From the NCBI GenBank assembly GCA_033239525.1, contig BSYO01000034.1, positions 2,790,001-2,854,000 on the forward strand: a stretch of DNA of 64,000 nucleotides, written 5' to 3'. The position numbers were made by a program, and so were the translations under genes. This DNA comes from Nepenthes gracilis. Lineage: Eukaryota; Streptophyta; Magnoliopsida; Caryophyllales; Nepenthaceae. The notes under the pieces were generated by a model that did not search any database, was not told where the DNA came from, and worked only from the letters and a program-made list of their open reading frames with translations. Shown here piece after piece: positions 44,990 through 58,694 of the stretch; the first letter of the stretch is position 1; each line of letters starts with the position of its first letter.

Positions 44990-47900
44990 AATAAAAGGGT
45001 GACATGCAGCCGTTGGATAAAAAGATATCCAACGATCGTAGGCATAGGAGGCAGATTAAACCATTGTCCCCATTCAATCATTCCATTTTGCTGATTGAGC
45101 GTCACACACTCTTTTCCTCTCTTCCTCTTCTCTCCTTTATTTTGTTGAGTGTCGCCATTCAGCCGTTGTCGTTATTTTGTAAACCAGCATCCATATTGAT
45201 TGAAGATGAGAGTAATTAATTTAATTAAGTGGCCATTATTTCAAAAAAGTTGTCCATCGTTAAGTTTGGAGTTATAGACACTATTCATCAAAAAATTAGG
45301 CAAGCAATTTTTATTCCTCAAAACAACTATAAATCTACCACGATTATTAGTAAAATCTAACGATCTATTGGTTAAAATTTTTTGAATCTTAATTTATAAA
45401 ATAAGATTTATTTTTATATTGAAATATTTTTTTACTTATTTAGTGTTACTAAAAAGTCTTCCATTTAAAACATTTTTCTTTAATTTTTTAAAATCTTATT
45501 TCAAATATTTTCTTCAATTTTATTTTTAAAAATTATAACTTATAGTATTAAGCTATTGTCCTCTTCCATTTAACGTCACCATCGGAGTAGCTATTGTTTT
45601 TTATTCACTGTTTGAGGTATAATGTCAATTTTTCTTAAATAGACTCACCATTGAGGATTTATTTTATTTTTTTATTTACTATTTTTCTACTTAACTCTCG
45701 TTAGATTGGTGCTTAATTTTTTTCCTCTCTGAGCAAAAGTTCTGTGTCTTTTCTTCGTAAGTAAAATAGAAGTCTTATATTCTATGTCCTCTGAGTAAAA
45801 TAAAAGTTTTATATCAGTTATTTTATATAAGTGGCCTATTATTGAGAAAAAGGTTAAAAAAAAAAAGTGATGTGTATTTTGGTGGTTATTCCTATTAATT
45901 ATGAGGTTATTTAGGACGTCTGTCATCGTTCCCCCAACTAATCTGCCTTTCTTTTTGTGCTGATAAATGCTATGAGATAGCTTACTTTTAATTATTTTTA
46001 CAAAAATCAATACTGACTTAATAATATTGGCCTGTTTTTACCTATCTTCTTCCTATTCTCTCCCAAGTGCGCTCGGTCACACTTCTCATATATATTTTCA
46101 TATTCCATGAACATATTAAAGGATACAAAAAGTTAATCCAAGACCTTTTCAAATAAAACAATGTATACGGATGAGCAGTTTTGAGGAGGTTTCACATAAG
46201 TCGCGTTGCATTCCTTTTGAATTCAAGATGCTATCGAAGCTCATGTTGCTTACTCCTTGCAAAGGCTGGAAGCAACATTGCTTATCTTCTATTATGTTAG
46301 TATACTACCATTGAATAGGAGTGGACAATCAACACTAGTTGACAATAGCAGATGAAGAGATGAGGCTGTTATTATTAGAGGCCATTACGGAAATAATAGC
46401 TGAGGAAAGGTCTTGGCATATAAATAATCCTAATTGTTTGCAATAGAATTTGTAAATGATGATGAATGAAATGGTTAAGGTAAATTTCTAATCCTGTCGA
46501 GATTAGACTATCTCTTGAATTCCTTACTTTCTTTTCTTAAATATAATCTCTTATAGCCTTAGTAGAAGATACATTGTTTCTAATTCTGTTATTTTAGAAT
46601 TGTTCAGCCAGTGTAAACTCTCACAATTGATTTAGAAATTTGAAAAAAAAAAAAAAGTGTAACAAGACAATTTATCCTATTAAAACAACTACATCGAAGA
46701 ATATAGGGGAAGCTGGAAACAACATATGCAGTTTTAATTAAGGTTAGTAGACTTATATATATTTTAAATTTAAAAGAATTTAAAATTGAGAAAGTATACG
46801 GATGACTATATGAAAAAAAATTTGAAAAATCTAATGTAGAAGATCTGCTCCATGGAGCAAATTCATTGTGAATCTACTCTTGGAATAGATTTTCCAAATA
46901 GCTGAACAAAAATAATGCAATATGGGAGGCTGCAAAATTCTAATGATCCCAGTTGCAGGATCTGCGAAAATTTAGCACTATGATATAGGTAGCTGAAAAA
47001 TTGAAAACTTGAAATAGATGTTGATGTTTTGGGTATCTACTATTGTTTGAAGAGAGATGCTAGCACTAAATCATATTTTCGTGAGTCATTTGCTATCAAC
47101 CACTTTAGGTCAGCAAGTGACTACAGGAAAGGCCAGAAGCTACTGTCATATGCTTTCTCCATCACAGGGATTTATTTTCGTAGCAATTCATCCAATGGTT
47201 GTAATTAGATCACAACTACAATATAAATAGTAGATTTTCTTCATTGTAAAACAAGTTTTGGAATTATAATAAAGCACAAATAGCTTATGAATTAATTTTT
47301 TTGTTGCATATGCATGGAACAACTCAATTATTTTTTTTATAGAAGATGTACAGTAGAAATGTATTTTCTTCACGATTTAACAGTAGCTACAAAGATCAGT
47401 TTGCATACTCCATATGTATTAGCATTCCAGTGAAGTCTTAGTTTTTAATAATGCAATGACGTGAGGAATAATCCACCACCATGTTTGCATGAACAGTTTT
47501 TAATAATGTAATGTCCAAACTCAAGTCAAATGGGGTCATAACACAAGTAATTGTTTGCAGGACTTGGATAATACAATTAACTAAATGAATAATGAAAGTG
47601 TCCAAGGAGCGAATGGTGGCTCATTATTTAGGCTTCAGGTAATCTACTTTTTACAATTGCCTAAATATTTTAATAATGATAATGAATAACATTACTCAAA
47701 ATAGAAAATATTTTACTATCTTGGATTGCAAGTGGAGGTTAGAGCTTTTGAGGGGATGTTAAAAATATTATTTTTCATATTTGTTTAGTTTATTCCCATA
47801 TTGCAAGGTTATTTGTAAAATATCTCATTGTAAATAATAGCCAAATATTTTAAAAAATAAAAAACTAGATCAGATGATCTCAGCATTTAAAGGAAGCATA

Positions 47901-48770
47901 CATGTAAGTTCAAGTTCAGGTTGTAAACTTTAAATTCAAGTATATTTTGAGTGTTTAATGCGTAAATCAGCTGATTGTTATCTCGATTTGATTGACATTT
48001 TGAATTATTTGTTAATTAAACTTCAATGGTAACATCATTAAATTCTAATTAGTGTTTTGGGAAAAGTGTCAGGATCTTGGCAGCTTCAACTTCCATCAGG
48101 GACGAACATTGTGAGGATGAGCAATGAGAACTAGTGTTAATCAAAGTATTGGCACGAAAAAGCTGCATTTGAGTTCTCAGGAGCCTAAGCAAATATCAGC
48201 CAAGACATAAAAGCTACTGCTGGTTCTTTTTCACTGAGCCTTCTTTAGCGCAAGTGGGTTTTCATTGGGCCTTCTTTAGCCATTGGCGGAGTTAGTTCTG
48301 ATATGAAAATGGAGATGCAAATACTGAGCATCTCTGGTGGATGCTCCAATCACTTAACTAAAGGCATTGATTTCTGGAATGCTGGAATTCAATATCATTT
48401 CTGGAATCCAATCACTTAAGCTACGCCCTGCTGGCAATGTTTTGCCAACGCCATCTGAAGGAATTCCAAAGAGTAATGCATTTCTGTTGGCAACATTTTG
48501 GCAACTCTACATTTCTGATATGGCTTCTGTGAAATTGAAGGCTTTGTTCCATCGAAATTGAAAGCTTCTGTGAAGCAAGATTCAGGCTTTGTTTCTAATA
48601 TGGCTTTGAATCATGGCTTCTGTGAATTAGATATTTGTGCATCAGAGTATCAGAAGCCCTTTATCTCAGAAACTGAAATATTTTTTTTACATCAAAAGCT
48701 GAATTTTTTTTAAAAAAATTGTTGTAAAATAATTTGATATTTGTGTTAAAATAAATTTGATATTTGTGTT
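44990..48770. other. unassigned DNA that splits the L1 element (left part)
   Basis: No gene is recognised. A perfect 9-bp inverted repeat, CGTTGGATA...TATCCAACG, with a 6-base loop lies at 45011-45034. The open frame 45004-45219 shows no domain. 48240-48640 repeats words such as GGCTTCTGTGAA and TTTCTGATATGGC without clear tandem order. Confidence 0.4.
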
Positions 48771-48774
48771 AAAT

Positions 48775-49108
48775 TTTTATTCATTAAAGTATATAATTTA
48801 AATGTAAAATTATATACATTTTGTGGTAATTATTTGTCATTAAATATAATATTTAGTAACAAATTAAAAATATATTTTAGTGACAAAATTATTTTGCTAC
48901 TAAAGAATATTATTTAGTGACAATTTATTTTTTATCACTAAAAAAACTTTTTAGTGACAAAATAAAAATCCGTCACTAAAAGTTAGTGATAGATTTTTAG
49001 TGACAATTTAGTGATAAAATAATATTTTGTCACTAAAAATTTAGTAACAAATTTATAACCATTAGTGACAAATTATTTTATCACTAAAAATTAATATTGT
49101 TGTAGTGA
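48775..49108 (-). repeat. CACTA-like subterminal repeat region with a CACTACAAC terminus
   Basis: Words TTTTAGTGACAAA and GTCACTAAAA alternate at least ten times. The right edge, read on the minus strand, is CACTACAACAATATTAATTT, the form of a CACTA (En/Spm) transposon end. No left terminus or transposase was found, so this may be one end of a non-autonomous element. Confidence 0.55.
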
Positions 49109-50955
49109 GAATGACTTATGACGAGGCCTAATGGGTGTAAGAACCACGCATGAGTGTATGTGATGCAAATTGCTACATTTGATGTGCACTTATAGGTGTT
49201 TATTTCAATATCTCGGGAGATGATATGCACTAATAAATACTCATGTGTAGGCTAAATTTAGTTTTTATACTTAACCCGCACATGACTGGTGTATGTGTAT
49301 TTGTTTTTTAAATATGAGAAAAATTTGTATATTTGTTTATCAATATAGAGTTTTTTATTTTAATTAAATAAGAACCATCATAAAAATTAAGAAATATATT
49401 TAAATATATTTTATTATATTATTTATAAATTGAAGATTAAATTTATTGAGTATAACAAAAATAGGCAACCCAATTGATTCATGTAATGAGCATTATGAAT
49501 AGTAAATTTAGAAAAAAGAAATAATCAATCAACTTATTAAACCTAAATCCAAAAGACAAAGTCCCACCCTGATTAGAAGGAATCAAAGTTAGAAAGATGA
49601 TCGAGTTGCAGAGTGGCTACCAAGATAAGAAAAAGGTGGGGATTGAATATTTAAATAGTTAGATATTTAAATGATAACCAAAATATTGATCTGATTGGGC
49701 AATTAATCAAGTCAATCAGTTAATTAAATTAAGAGATTAATTTAGCCAAGTAGTTGAGTTAAGTGGCAATTAATGTACCTTGTAATTAACACAAGTAAGA
49801 ATATTCTAATTAAAACCAATTCCATGGCATCATTATTGGATAAATTGCTTTTAGAAAACCTTCCAATCATAGTATGATAAAGATGATTGAATCATTCAAT
49901 TTCTAATTAGTATAACTATTTAGATCATGATTTATTGTTCTTTACCAAGAAATCGCCATTAACTAATAATATGGCTATGAATACACCCACTTTCATTAAA
50001 AAAGAGGAGAGAAGCCAAAAAGTAAGAACAAAGAAAGGGCCTTCCAAATACTTGTTATTATGCATTTAACAGGGTGTAGTCCTCCATTTTCTTCTATCTC
50101 ACTTCCTCATTACTTTTCCCACTTTCCATATTATAAAGAGAATTATTAATTTGAGTATCAAAGTATATATCGGAAGTAAATTCTGTATCTTTTTAACACT
50201 TAATTGATGTTATGGTGTGCAGTATCCGGATAAAAAGTTCAATAATTCAACCCAAATTCATTCAAGTAATAATTAAATTCTTGGTATGCATCATAATCTA
50301 ACATCTACATTTTAGAAAAAGTAAAATTTGACCATAATTATAGAAAATAATTATAGTTGGCCCACCAATGGGTCGTGAATAGTGGTATTTGGGTTTTAAT
50401 TATGTGAAAATAATTATAACTTGATCTTTGATGTTCAACATTTATTTGTGATGTCATCACCGATACTTAATTTTTATATTTCCTTATAATTTTTTGTATA
50501 TTTTTGATATTTTATCATTCGATCATTTTTATTGTTCATTTACATATTTTATTTACGATTATCCATGCATATACATTATACATACATTATTTAGTGTTGG
50601 ACTCATTCTTATTACTTTTTATTCATCTTTCATATTAATGAATTAGGATGTCACTTATAGAGATTGTGGGATTTGGGAGAGTATTTCTAAAAGATTAGTT
50701 TAAAAATGGTATTATCTTATTTTGGATGTTTTGATATAGCTATCATTTAGAATAACTTTTGTTGAGTATTGTATTTTGGTGGTCAATGTGCCCTCTTATT
50801 TTGGATTTTATATTTTTGTAAATTAGATACTAATTTAAAAATATTTTTTCTTATTTTTAGATATTTGTTGATCAGTTGGTGGTATATCTTGAAGCCACTA
50901 TTTGAAACCACTTTTGGATCTTGAGTTTTATCATATATTATTGGATTTGTCTAAT
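49109..50955. other. unassigned AT-rich DNA that splits the L1 element (right part)
   Basis: No gene seen. TATAAAGAGAATTATTAATT followed by TTTGAGTATCAAAG near 50130-50165 resembles the promoter/R part of a plant LTR, but no boundaries could be found. Confidence 0.35.
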
Positions 50956-50959
50956 AGTA

Positions 50960-51725
50960 TTTAATAAAAGTTGCATCTCAACTTTGGCTGTGCTTTAATG
51001 ACTTAACAATTTGTTCTATTTGGGGCTAGTGGTCGTGACACTTACTAGGCCTCCATGTTCATTATTCACAAATATGTTATAAAGAGGATCAATAATATTA
51101 TGAGAAGGTTTGTATATAGCCAGACTTCTGGTTAGTATTTTGCTAAAGTGGCATGGCATGAGGTTTGCAAACTTAAAAAGGAGGGTAGGTTGGGGTTGAA
51201 GAATTTTGTAGCTTGGAGCAAAGCTCTACTTGCCTAACATTTTTTGAGGCTTGTGGTGAGTGTTGGCAATTTGATTTTAGTAAATTGGATTAGACGTCAC
51301 TAAATCTAGAATAGATGTATTTGAATTATCAAAGTCTCTCAATCCACTACATGAAAAGTTTTCAAAATTATGAACTTGTGCGACTTATTCAAAACTGTTT
51401 GTCTATCACATTATAGAGAATGAGAAAAACATATTATTGTGGTTTGAATTCCAACATCTGGTTGGCCCTCTCACAGTTACCTTTTCTGACTATATTACCC
51501 TTAGTACAAGGCATTATTAGAACAATAACGTGAGATTTGACATTTCAAATAGCTAGTGGAGATAGCTGACATAGAGACTCCTTTTTGTTGGCTTTTTGAT
51601 AAGATTGTGACCGCCCTATGATCATTATCTCGACTCTGGGGACATAATTAGATGAGAATTGATACAAATAAACTTTTCTCAATCCAATTGGTTTGGAGGA
51701 CCTTTTAACCGGGCGATTTGGAAAT
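50960..51725 (+). pseudogene. L1-type LINE reverse transcriptase fragment (right piece)
   Basis: After a degraded start, the frame shows ASMFIIHKYVIKRINNIMRR near 51050, AKVAWHEVCKLKKEGRLGLK near 51145 and FVAWSKALLA near 51210. KLCDLFKT-, CLSHYR- and GLNSNIWLALS-like residues follow (51375-51470), and IWKWRMP near 51715. This is the C-terminal third of a plant L1 polyprotein, with the KEEGGLG-type motif. It continues from the fragment at 44690-44985. Confidence 0.75.
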
Positions 51726-51739
51726 GGAGAATGCCTTTA

Positions 51740-52875
<1,136 letters not shown>

Positions 52876-53446
52876 TGGTCTCAAGTTTCCATCCCTCTCA
52901 CGTGTTTATCTTTTAGTTGGCATTAGAGACAATTTTGGGGCCTCAGACAGACAGAGATCCCTTCACTTTCCCTCTCGGTGTATATTATGTAGATCTATTA
53001 AGGAATCTAGATTGCCTATTTTTTCCATCATGAGGCTTCCAAAAGACTTGGAAGGCGGTTCAAATCAATATCAAGTATGTTTGGCAATAAGGCAATTGGA
53101 ATGGAGTTATCAAATGTGCAACACTCAAATGGAGCACAATTTGTTTCAGGTTGGCCCTTGCAGTAACAATTTCCTTTATTTTAAAAAGACCATAATGGTA
53201 TTATTTTTTGACATTGCCTTTAGCTTTGATGGTGACAGGATTTTTTGAATCATCTATAACTTTTCATCCAACAAGAATCGGATTGGGGAAGGTTATTTTG
53301 ATGTCTTTATTAAATGTTGTGTTGTTAGAAGCCCTCATGCATATAAAATTTCTTGATAAAATAAAATATATTTTTACTTACCCCTTCCTCCTCCCCTCAA
53401 AAAGGATTTGCTCTGTTAATATATTCCATGTAATATTTATCATTAT
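52876..53446. other. unassigned DNA
   Basis: No gene recognised. It could be the continuation of the L1 fragment beyond the MITE, but no motif supports this. Confidence 0.35.
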
Positions 53447-54215
53447 TGTAGCATCCTCGGATCTTACGCACTTGTATAGATGAGGATCCAGCTGAGTCCA
53501 TGGATTCTTTTATGGGTACTCGGGCAAGACCCATGCAACATAAAGAATAAAATGGAGTGGAGAAAGAGAGCTCGAGGACTAAGGCACGCGGAGTTTTACA
53601 TGAAAAACCCTCTTATAAATGAGAAGGAAAAACCACAGGACTTTTGTTCGAAAACTTGTTTTACTATTGTATTAGTTACGGAGAGGACGAGGTTACAGGG
53701 AAATAACAGACTGCTCTTTAGTCTTTTCTCTTCTTTCTCTCTCTTCAGTAGCTACACAAGTGTTAATGTTGGGATCCCTTTTTTTGGTAGGCAGTTAATA
53801 TATTTGTAGTGGTTGGGTTTTTTTTGAGAGGAGTTCACGTGGTGCTGATATGTGTAGGGGACCCTACCACCAACTCTGCAAATCTATTTTACTGTCTTAG
53901 GAACGTTGCGTGCGCGCAGTTCCTGGTGTGGCATCACTTCCACAGGGTCACATGCTCTACTGGCCATCATTCCTCTTATAGCCTGACAGGATCAGTAACC
54001 AAATCTCTGGCACGCCAATTTTGTAGGTTAGGTGATGTCCGAGACCCATCCTGAGTCCATGGGCCTGAGTGGATTTTAAGTCCATTATGCCACACGAGCT
54101 GGCTCTGGCGCCTGGATCTCCTAGACCTCTTGGATCTATTAGATCTTTATGGTATTAGGACCCAATTCCAAGAGAATAGATCATACAAGTGTACCTTGGA
54201 TATCAGCACCCATCA
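53447..54215 (-). repeat. 3' LTR of Tat element 2
   Basis: Read on the minus strand it begins TGATGGGTGCTGATATCC and ends CCGAGGATGCTACA. The start is nearly the same as in Tat element 1 (TGATGGGTACTG), but the body is not obviously similar. The end at 53447 is chosen because it gives a terminal CA, and cannot be checked by a target duplication. Open frames on the plus strand here (53480-54054, 54189-54471) have no domain and lie inside the LTR or at its edge. Confidence 0.7.
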
Positions 54216-54226
54216 CTAGCCCCCAT
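54216..54226 (-). other. polypurine tract of Tat element 2
   Basis: The minus strand reads ATGGGGGCTAG directly before the LTR, one base different from TTGGGGGCTAG in Tat element 1. Confidence 0.75.
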
Positions 54227-54879
54227 GCTACAGGGTCGGGTATCCTTGCCCTTTGGTATGCCCAGTGGTCACGAACGAGTCTTGTGCGAAGGTTCTCTCC
54301 ATAGTTGGTCCACTCGTGCCATTGCTTCATGCAAATGTCTGTGGACGTGTGAGGATCAAAATATTTGGGAACACTCTGAGACTCATGATTTGCCCAAAAA
54401 GTATAGGGATATTTGAGGTTGGCGGCCTAGCCAGAATGTCTGAGGAAATTTTAGATTTTAGGTACTGCTAAGCATTTCTAAGTGATAGTCATCTTCGCAT
54501 ATTTGTCTGAGATCCAAGAATGTCCTTGAGCATTATGAGACCAAAGGTTTGACGAGGGCGTGCCTGAGAACTCTCTCTAAGTCTGAGACGTTGGCCTGCA
54601 CTGCCGTTTGCACCATTAAAACTCATTAAATGTGCATTAATGGGATAGACGTTACTTTGGGGAACGCAAGGCCCACTATCTCTAGCATCGTATGGGGGAT
54701 TGACACATGGCAAGGGTAATGATGGTGCATGCCTTTTTGATTTTCTACCGTTTTCAAATATTTGCCTTGCCTTCATTTTTATTTACACAACCTGAGGAGT
54801 TTCTTTCTAACCCTTGACTGCTCTTTTCCCAAACTTTTCTTCTACTTCCCATTTCCTTTGTGCCTTTCTTCAAGCTTTA

Positions 54880-56825
54880 ATGGCACCGGGAGTGAAAGAC
54901 TTTGCGTCTTCCCTCTCTCTGGCCAAACTCAAGGCCATTCGCGCAAAGTACGAGATTTCTGATTCGATAGCAATGGTGATTCTAGAAGCCCACTGTAGGG
55001 CTTGTAGCTCACCTGATGGATTCATCATCGTGTACGAAGTTCATTTCATGGGTAGGTTTTGTTTTTCTGTCCCCATGGAGTTGTACATCATCATGAAGGA
55101 ACTCGGGGTCCCACTCGCAAGGCTGCAACATAATGCCATTAGGTACCTAGTTTCCCATTGCATGTTTGCCTGTTGTCATGGAAAGGAGCTTGAGGTTGTC
55201 ATGGTGAAGGTGATGTTATTTTCACTCATAACTTGGATTGGATCATTATGACTCTACGTCCTGAGTTTGCGATTATGAGTGGTGGAAACCCTGATTCCAT
55301 CAAGGGGTGGAAACATAAGTTCTTCTTTTTGGCGGTTCATAGGATTTGGGATGTTCCCAACAATTTGGGGAACATGGTTGCCAAGTATTGCTCAGACGCC
55401 TCCAAAGAGGAGAGGAAGGTTGTCAAGGAGGTCGTTGATTTGGTGATGGCTAACCTTGGCACCTTCAATGAAAATAGGAAGAACATTTGGTTGAGGCCCG
55501 AGAACTTGAAAAAAGTCAAGTGGGGGTCTCAGGCCGAGGACTTTGGTGTCCCTGTTGCTGTCGCTCCTTTCGCAAAGAAAAAGAAGAAGTTGAAGAAATA
55601 CGAGGGGGCTCTGAGGATTGAAGAGTCATCCAAACGGCCAAGGAAGAGTCACTGGACTGAAACCTCAAACCATCTAATGACTACTGTTGCGAGCTCCTCA
55701 TCTGATGACGATAACATTGTAATAGAGCCCCTTATGAAGAGGTCAAGACCTCCATAGGCGACGTGTCCGAGACGCTGAGTGGTAGCCTTTGGGCTAGCCC
55801 GCAAAGCCACCTATTCCCTAGCCTTCCCATGATGAGCCAATGCCTAACATTCCTTCTGAGTTTACTGGTGAGGTCTCGGACTGGATTGACAATCCACCCG
55901 AGGACGTTGATGAGGGACAGGCTGTGAGGGAGGCTGAGGAAGCAGCGATGACCATGACGACGACTACTACTGTTACTGCTAAGGTCGAGGAGTGTCATGC
56001 CATGGAGTCGCCTGCCACAGAGACTGTTGAGCTCCCATGCCTTACAATCCAAATTTATAGTCCAGTGATGATACCACCCACGGCCTCCGAGAAGTTGGGG
56101 CCAAGGACTTTACATGAAGTGGAAGTTGGGGCCAAAGATCATGAAGAGGTTTCCTCTACGCCCGAGGCTAGGGCTGAGATTTCTGTGGTGCAAGAGGCTG
56201 CAACTGTAAGACCCAAGGAGCCAGAAGCTCCCAGAAGGGAGAGTACTTCCGGGAGTTCTTTTGTGACTAAGGTACTCCTTTATCCTCCTCCTGGCTTTGT
56301 CCTCTTCTTTTCATGCTTCACTAACTTGTCTTGCCTTTGGAACTTCAGAATATAGCCAACGGCCTTGGTATGTCACCAGTGAGGTCGCCCATACTTACGT
56401 AGAGTTGGAAGCTTCTAGGTCCTTGGGAAAATGCGTTCAAAGTTTAGAGCTCAAAGCTTACTGAAGTCGAGAGTTGCATATCCACCCTGGCGGGCTAGCT
56501 GAAGGAGCAAGGGAGGTTGCACATTGTCTTCCGAGGGAGGAATCTCTTGTTGGAACAGGAGCTCAGGACTTCATTGAAGCCTGAGAATATTGCACTGGCC
56601 CTCAAGCGCAAGTACTAGGACGCCATTAATATGTACCGTCGGGTTATGAATCTTTTGGTCCTGAGGTTTCTAGTCGCTCTCTTCGACCCGACGAACTCTA
56701 ACGCTCAGTATAAGGATGACCTAATCGGTCACCCAAAATCTCGGAGGTCTTCTAGGTCTTCACAATCGAGGTCGTCCAGTCAGCCAAAGTCCGCTGGGCA
56801 GTCAGGATCCCCGGAGCAGCTATGA
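54880..56825 (+). pseudogene. antisense accessory ORF (aORF) of Tat element 2, nearly intact, intron-containing
   Basis: It runs opposite to this element's pol. The start at 54880 gives MAPGVKDFASSLSLAKLKAI; next come ELGVPLARLQHNAIRYL, a segment IKGWKHKFFFLAVHRIWDVP (55299-55358), a basic AKKKKKLKKY stretch, an acidic Ser/Thr/Glu-rich linker (55840-56271), and after an intron (56272-56348, AAG/GTACTC...AACTTCAG) a coiled-coil-like part with LEQELRTSLKPENIALALKR. It ends with a Ser/Gln-rich tail at 56822-56824. The family resembles the Transposase_28 'putative gypsy type transposon' domain; its function is unknown. Frame changes near 55235 and 55760-55840 and stops near 56461 and 56616 disable it. 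The rest of the frame is open, with higher G+C than its surroundings. The coiled coil and intron match the ORF at 10310-12085. Confidence 0.8.
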
Positions 56826-57429
56826 ACCTCAGCTCCTTGACGTGTTTTGTTGTACACTTTTTTTATATGTATACCGTTATATACATATTGACTTTATGAA
56901 TAAAATTTATATTGTTTAAGTGCAAATGTCTTGTTTGTGTTTCTCGGACCGCTCGGGTGTTTGGTTTATTTATGACATGTTGTTAAAAAAAAACTTAGTC
57001 TTATACTAGCTTAATGCCTGAACTTTTTGACCGTCTTAGGCTAAAGATACTTACCTATATGGTAGTTGCATACTTGCTGTTTTGAGTTTCTTAAATTTTA
57101 AGTCCAACCTCCAAGGTTACTTGGCATTATGGTCAAATTTTAAGTACGACATTTTAGGCCGCTTGAATATGGCCGAGTTTTAAGTACGATCTCTTAAGCC
57201 GTTCGGACATAGCTGAGTTTTAAAATAGGTGAAATGGTTGCTTTCAATTGACTTAGGGGCAGCCTAGGTCTCGTGAATTAATGAGATGACATGCAAATAT
57301 TTAATGAAATGTAAGATAGGAAATAAGGGAGAAGGAATTTTATCATATCAATAAAACATGTTACAAGCATATCGGATAATACATTTTGCCTTACCTGGCC
57401 ATCTGTACATACATTTATCGATAGTATTT
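56826..57429. other. spacer between the aORF and integrase of Tat element 2
   Basis: No coding region. AATAAA at about 56899 could serve as poly(A) signal for the plus-strand aORF. Near-duplicate words (TTTTAAGTACGA, AGTTTTAA) recur at 57100-57230. Confidence 0.45.
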
Positions 57430-58500
57430 TTTGAGGTGCGCAATTTATAGGCCCCATTTTGAAGGATGGTTGAGACTAAGAACATCTCTTTTCAATTTGG
57501 GGAGAGTTTATTTCAATCAGTATTTTTACCCGTGGCCTCTGTGCTCCTCAACACTAGGTTCCCCACTTTGAATTGTTGTGCCTTCACCTTTTTATTGTAG
57601 TACCGGGCTACCCTCTATTGGCACGCCGTTATTCTTAGCCTTATAAGGTCTCGTGCTTCTTTGAGCATATTAAGATTTTCTCGAAGTCTTCGATCATTGT
57701 TGCTCGGATTGAAGCACTCGACTCGGAGACTTGGAAGTCCAACTTTCACTAGAATAATTGCTTCTACCCCTAGCATAGGTTGAAGGCTATTTCCCTCGTG
57801 GGCTCCCTCGGAGTGGTCTTGTACGACCAAAGGACGGACGGTAGTTTGTGTACCCATGAGCCCCCGGAGCGTTCTAGCTTCGTCTTGAGTCTATATAGGA
57901 TTGTGTAGTTCATGACCTCCACTTGCCCATTGCTTTGTGGTACGCGATCGACGTATGGACCAATCTAATCCTCAGGTTGGTGTAGTACTTAGTAAACTGC
58001 TTCCCAGTGAATTGGGTCCTATTGTCGGTTACATGCACTTAGGAATCTCGAACTTGCACACAATATTCTGTCGGACAAATTTTGTAGCGTTTTACTCTAT
58101 GATTTTTGCTAATGGCGTGGTCTTGACCTATTTCGTAAAATAGTTGATCCCGACAACCAGGAACTTTCTTTGCCTTGTCACCCTCGGAAGAAGTCCAAGG
58201 ATGTCAAGTCCCCATTGAGCAAAGGGCCATGGCGATTGCAGTGCTCGGAGTTCAATGTGGGGTTGATGAGTCATGTTTCCGTGGACTTGACAATTTTCAC
58301 ATTTGCGTATGAAATCTATGGTATCATATTTCATGATTGGCCAATAGTACCCTTACCTCATGAGTTTGAAGGCGAGGTTCTTGCTCCCAATGTGAGATCC
58401 ACAAATTTTTAGGTGCACTTCTCGGAGGCATAATTTACCTCATCGGGAGTGAGACACCTTAGGTAAGGAGTCAAAATCCGCGCCTGTTCAATTAATTGTG
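57430..58500 (-). pseudogene. Tat integrase of element 2, broken
   Basis: Read on the minus strand: KICGSHIG near 58410, YYWPIMKYD, KCENCQVHG near 58290, WGLDILG near 58210, then a TDNRTQF-type strand near 58030 and YHKAMGKWR near 57945. The C-terminal part reads VARYYNKKVKAQQFKVGNLV near 57600. A frame change near the third catalytic position (about 57950) removes the glutamate strand, and a stop near 58131 splits the core. It is clearly related to the integrase at 8990-10110. Confidence 0.87.
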
Positions 58501-58694
58501 CACGATAGTGTACCAACCTGTGGTCTTCTTCACCTTCTTGGCTGCGTCCGCGTCCTTAGGTAATATCCCATCGGATAGATACCTTAAGTAGGGAGTTATC
58601 CAAGTGTACTACTTGAAACTTGCATCACTTTTAGCCTGGGATCCTCAATGCTTGGCTTGTTCAAGACTTCTTGCATTCCTCGGGCATACTGCTC

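Noticed and set aside
53056..53075. GGCGGTTCAAATC, similar to a tRNA T-arm
   Set aside because: No acceptor, D-arm or anticodon stem could be folded around it.
53480..54471. Plus-strand open frames of 72-109 residues
   Set aside because: They fall in or at the edge of the Tat element 2 LTR and show no domain.
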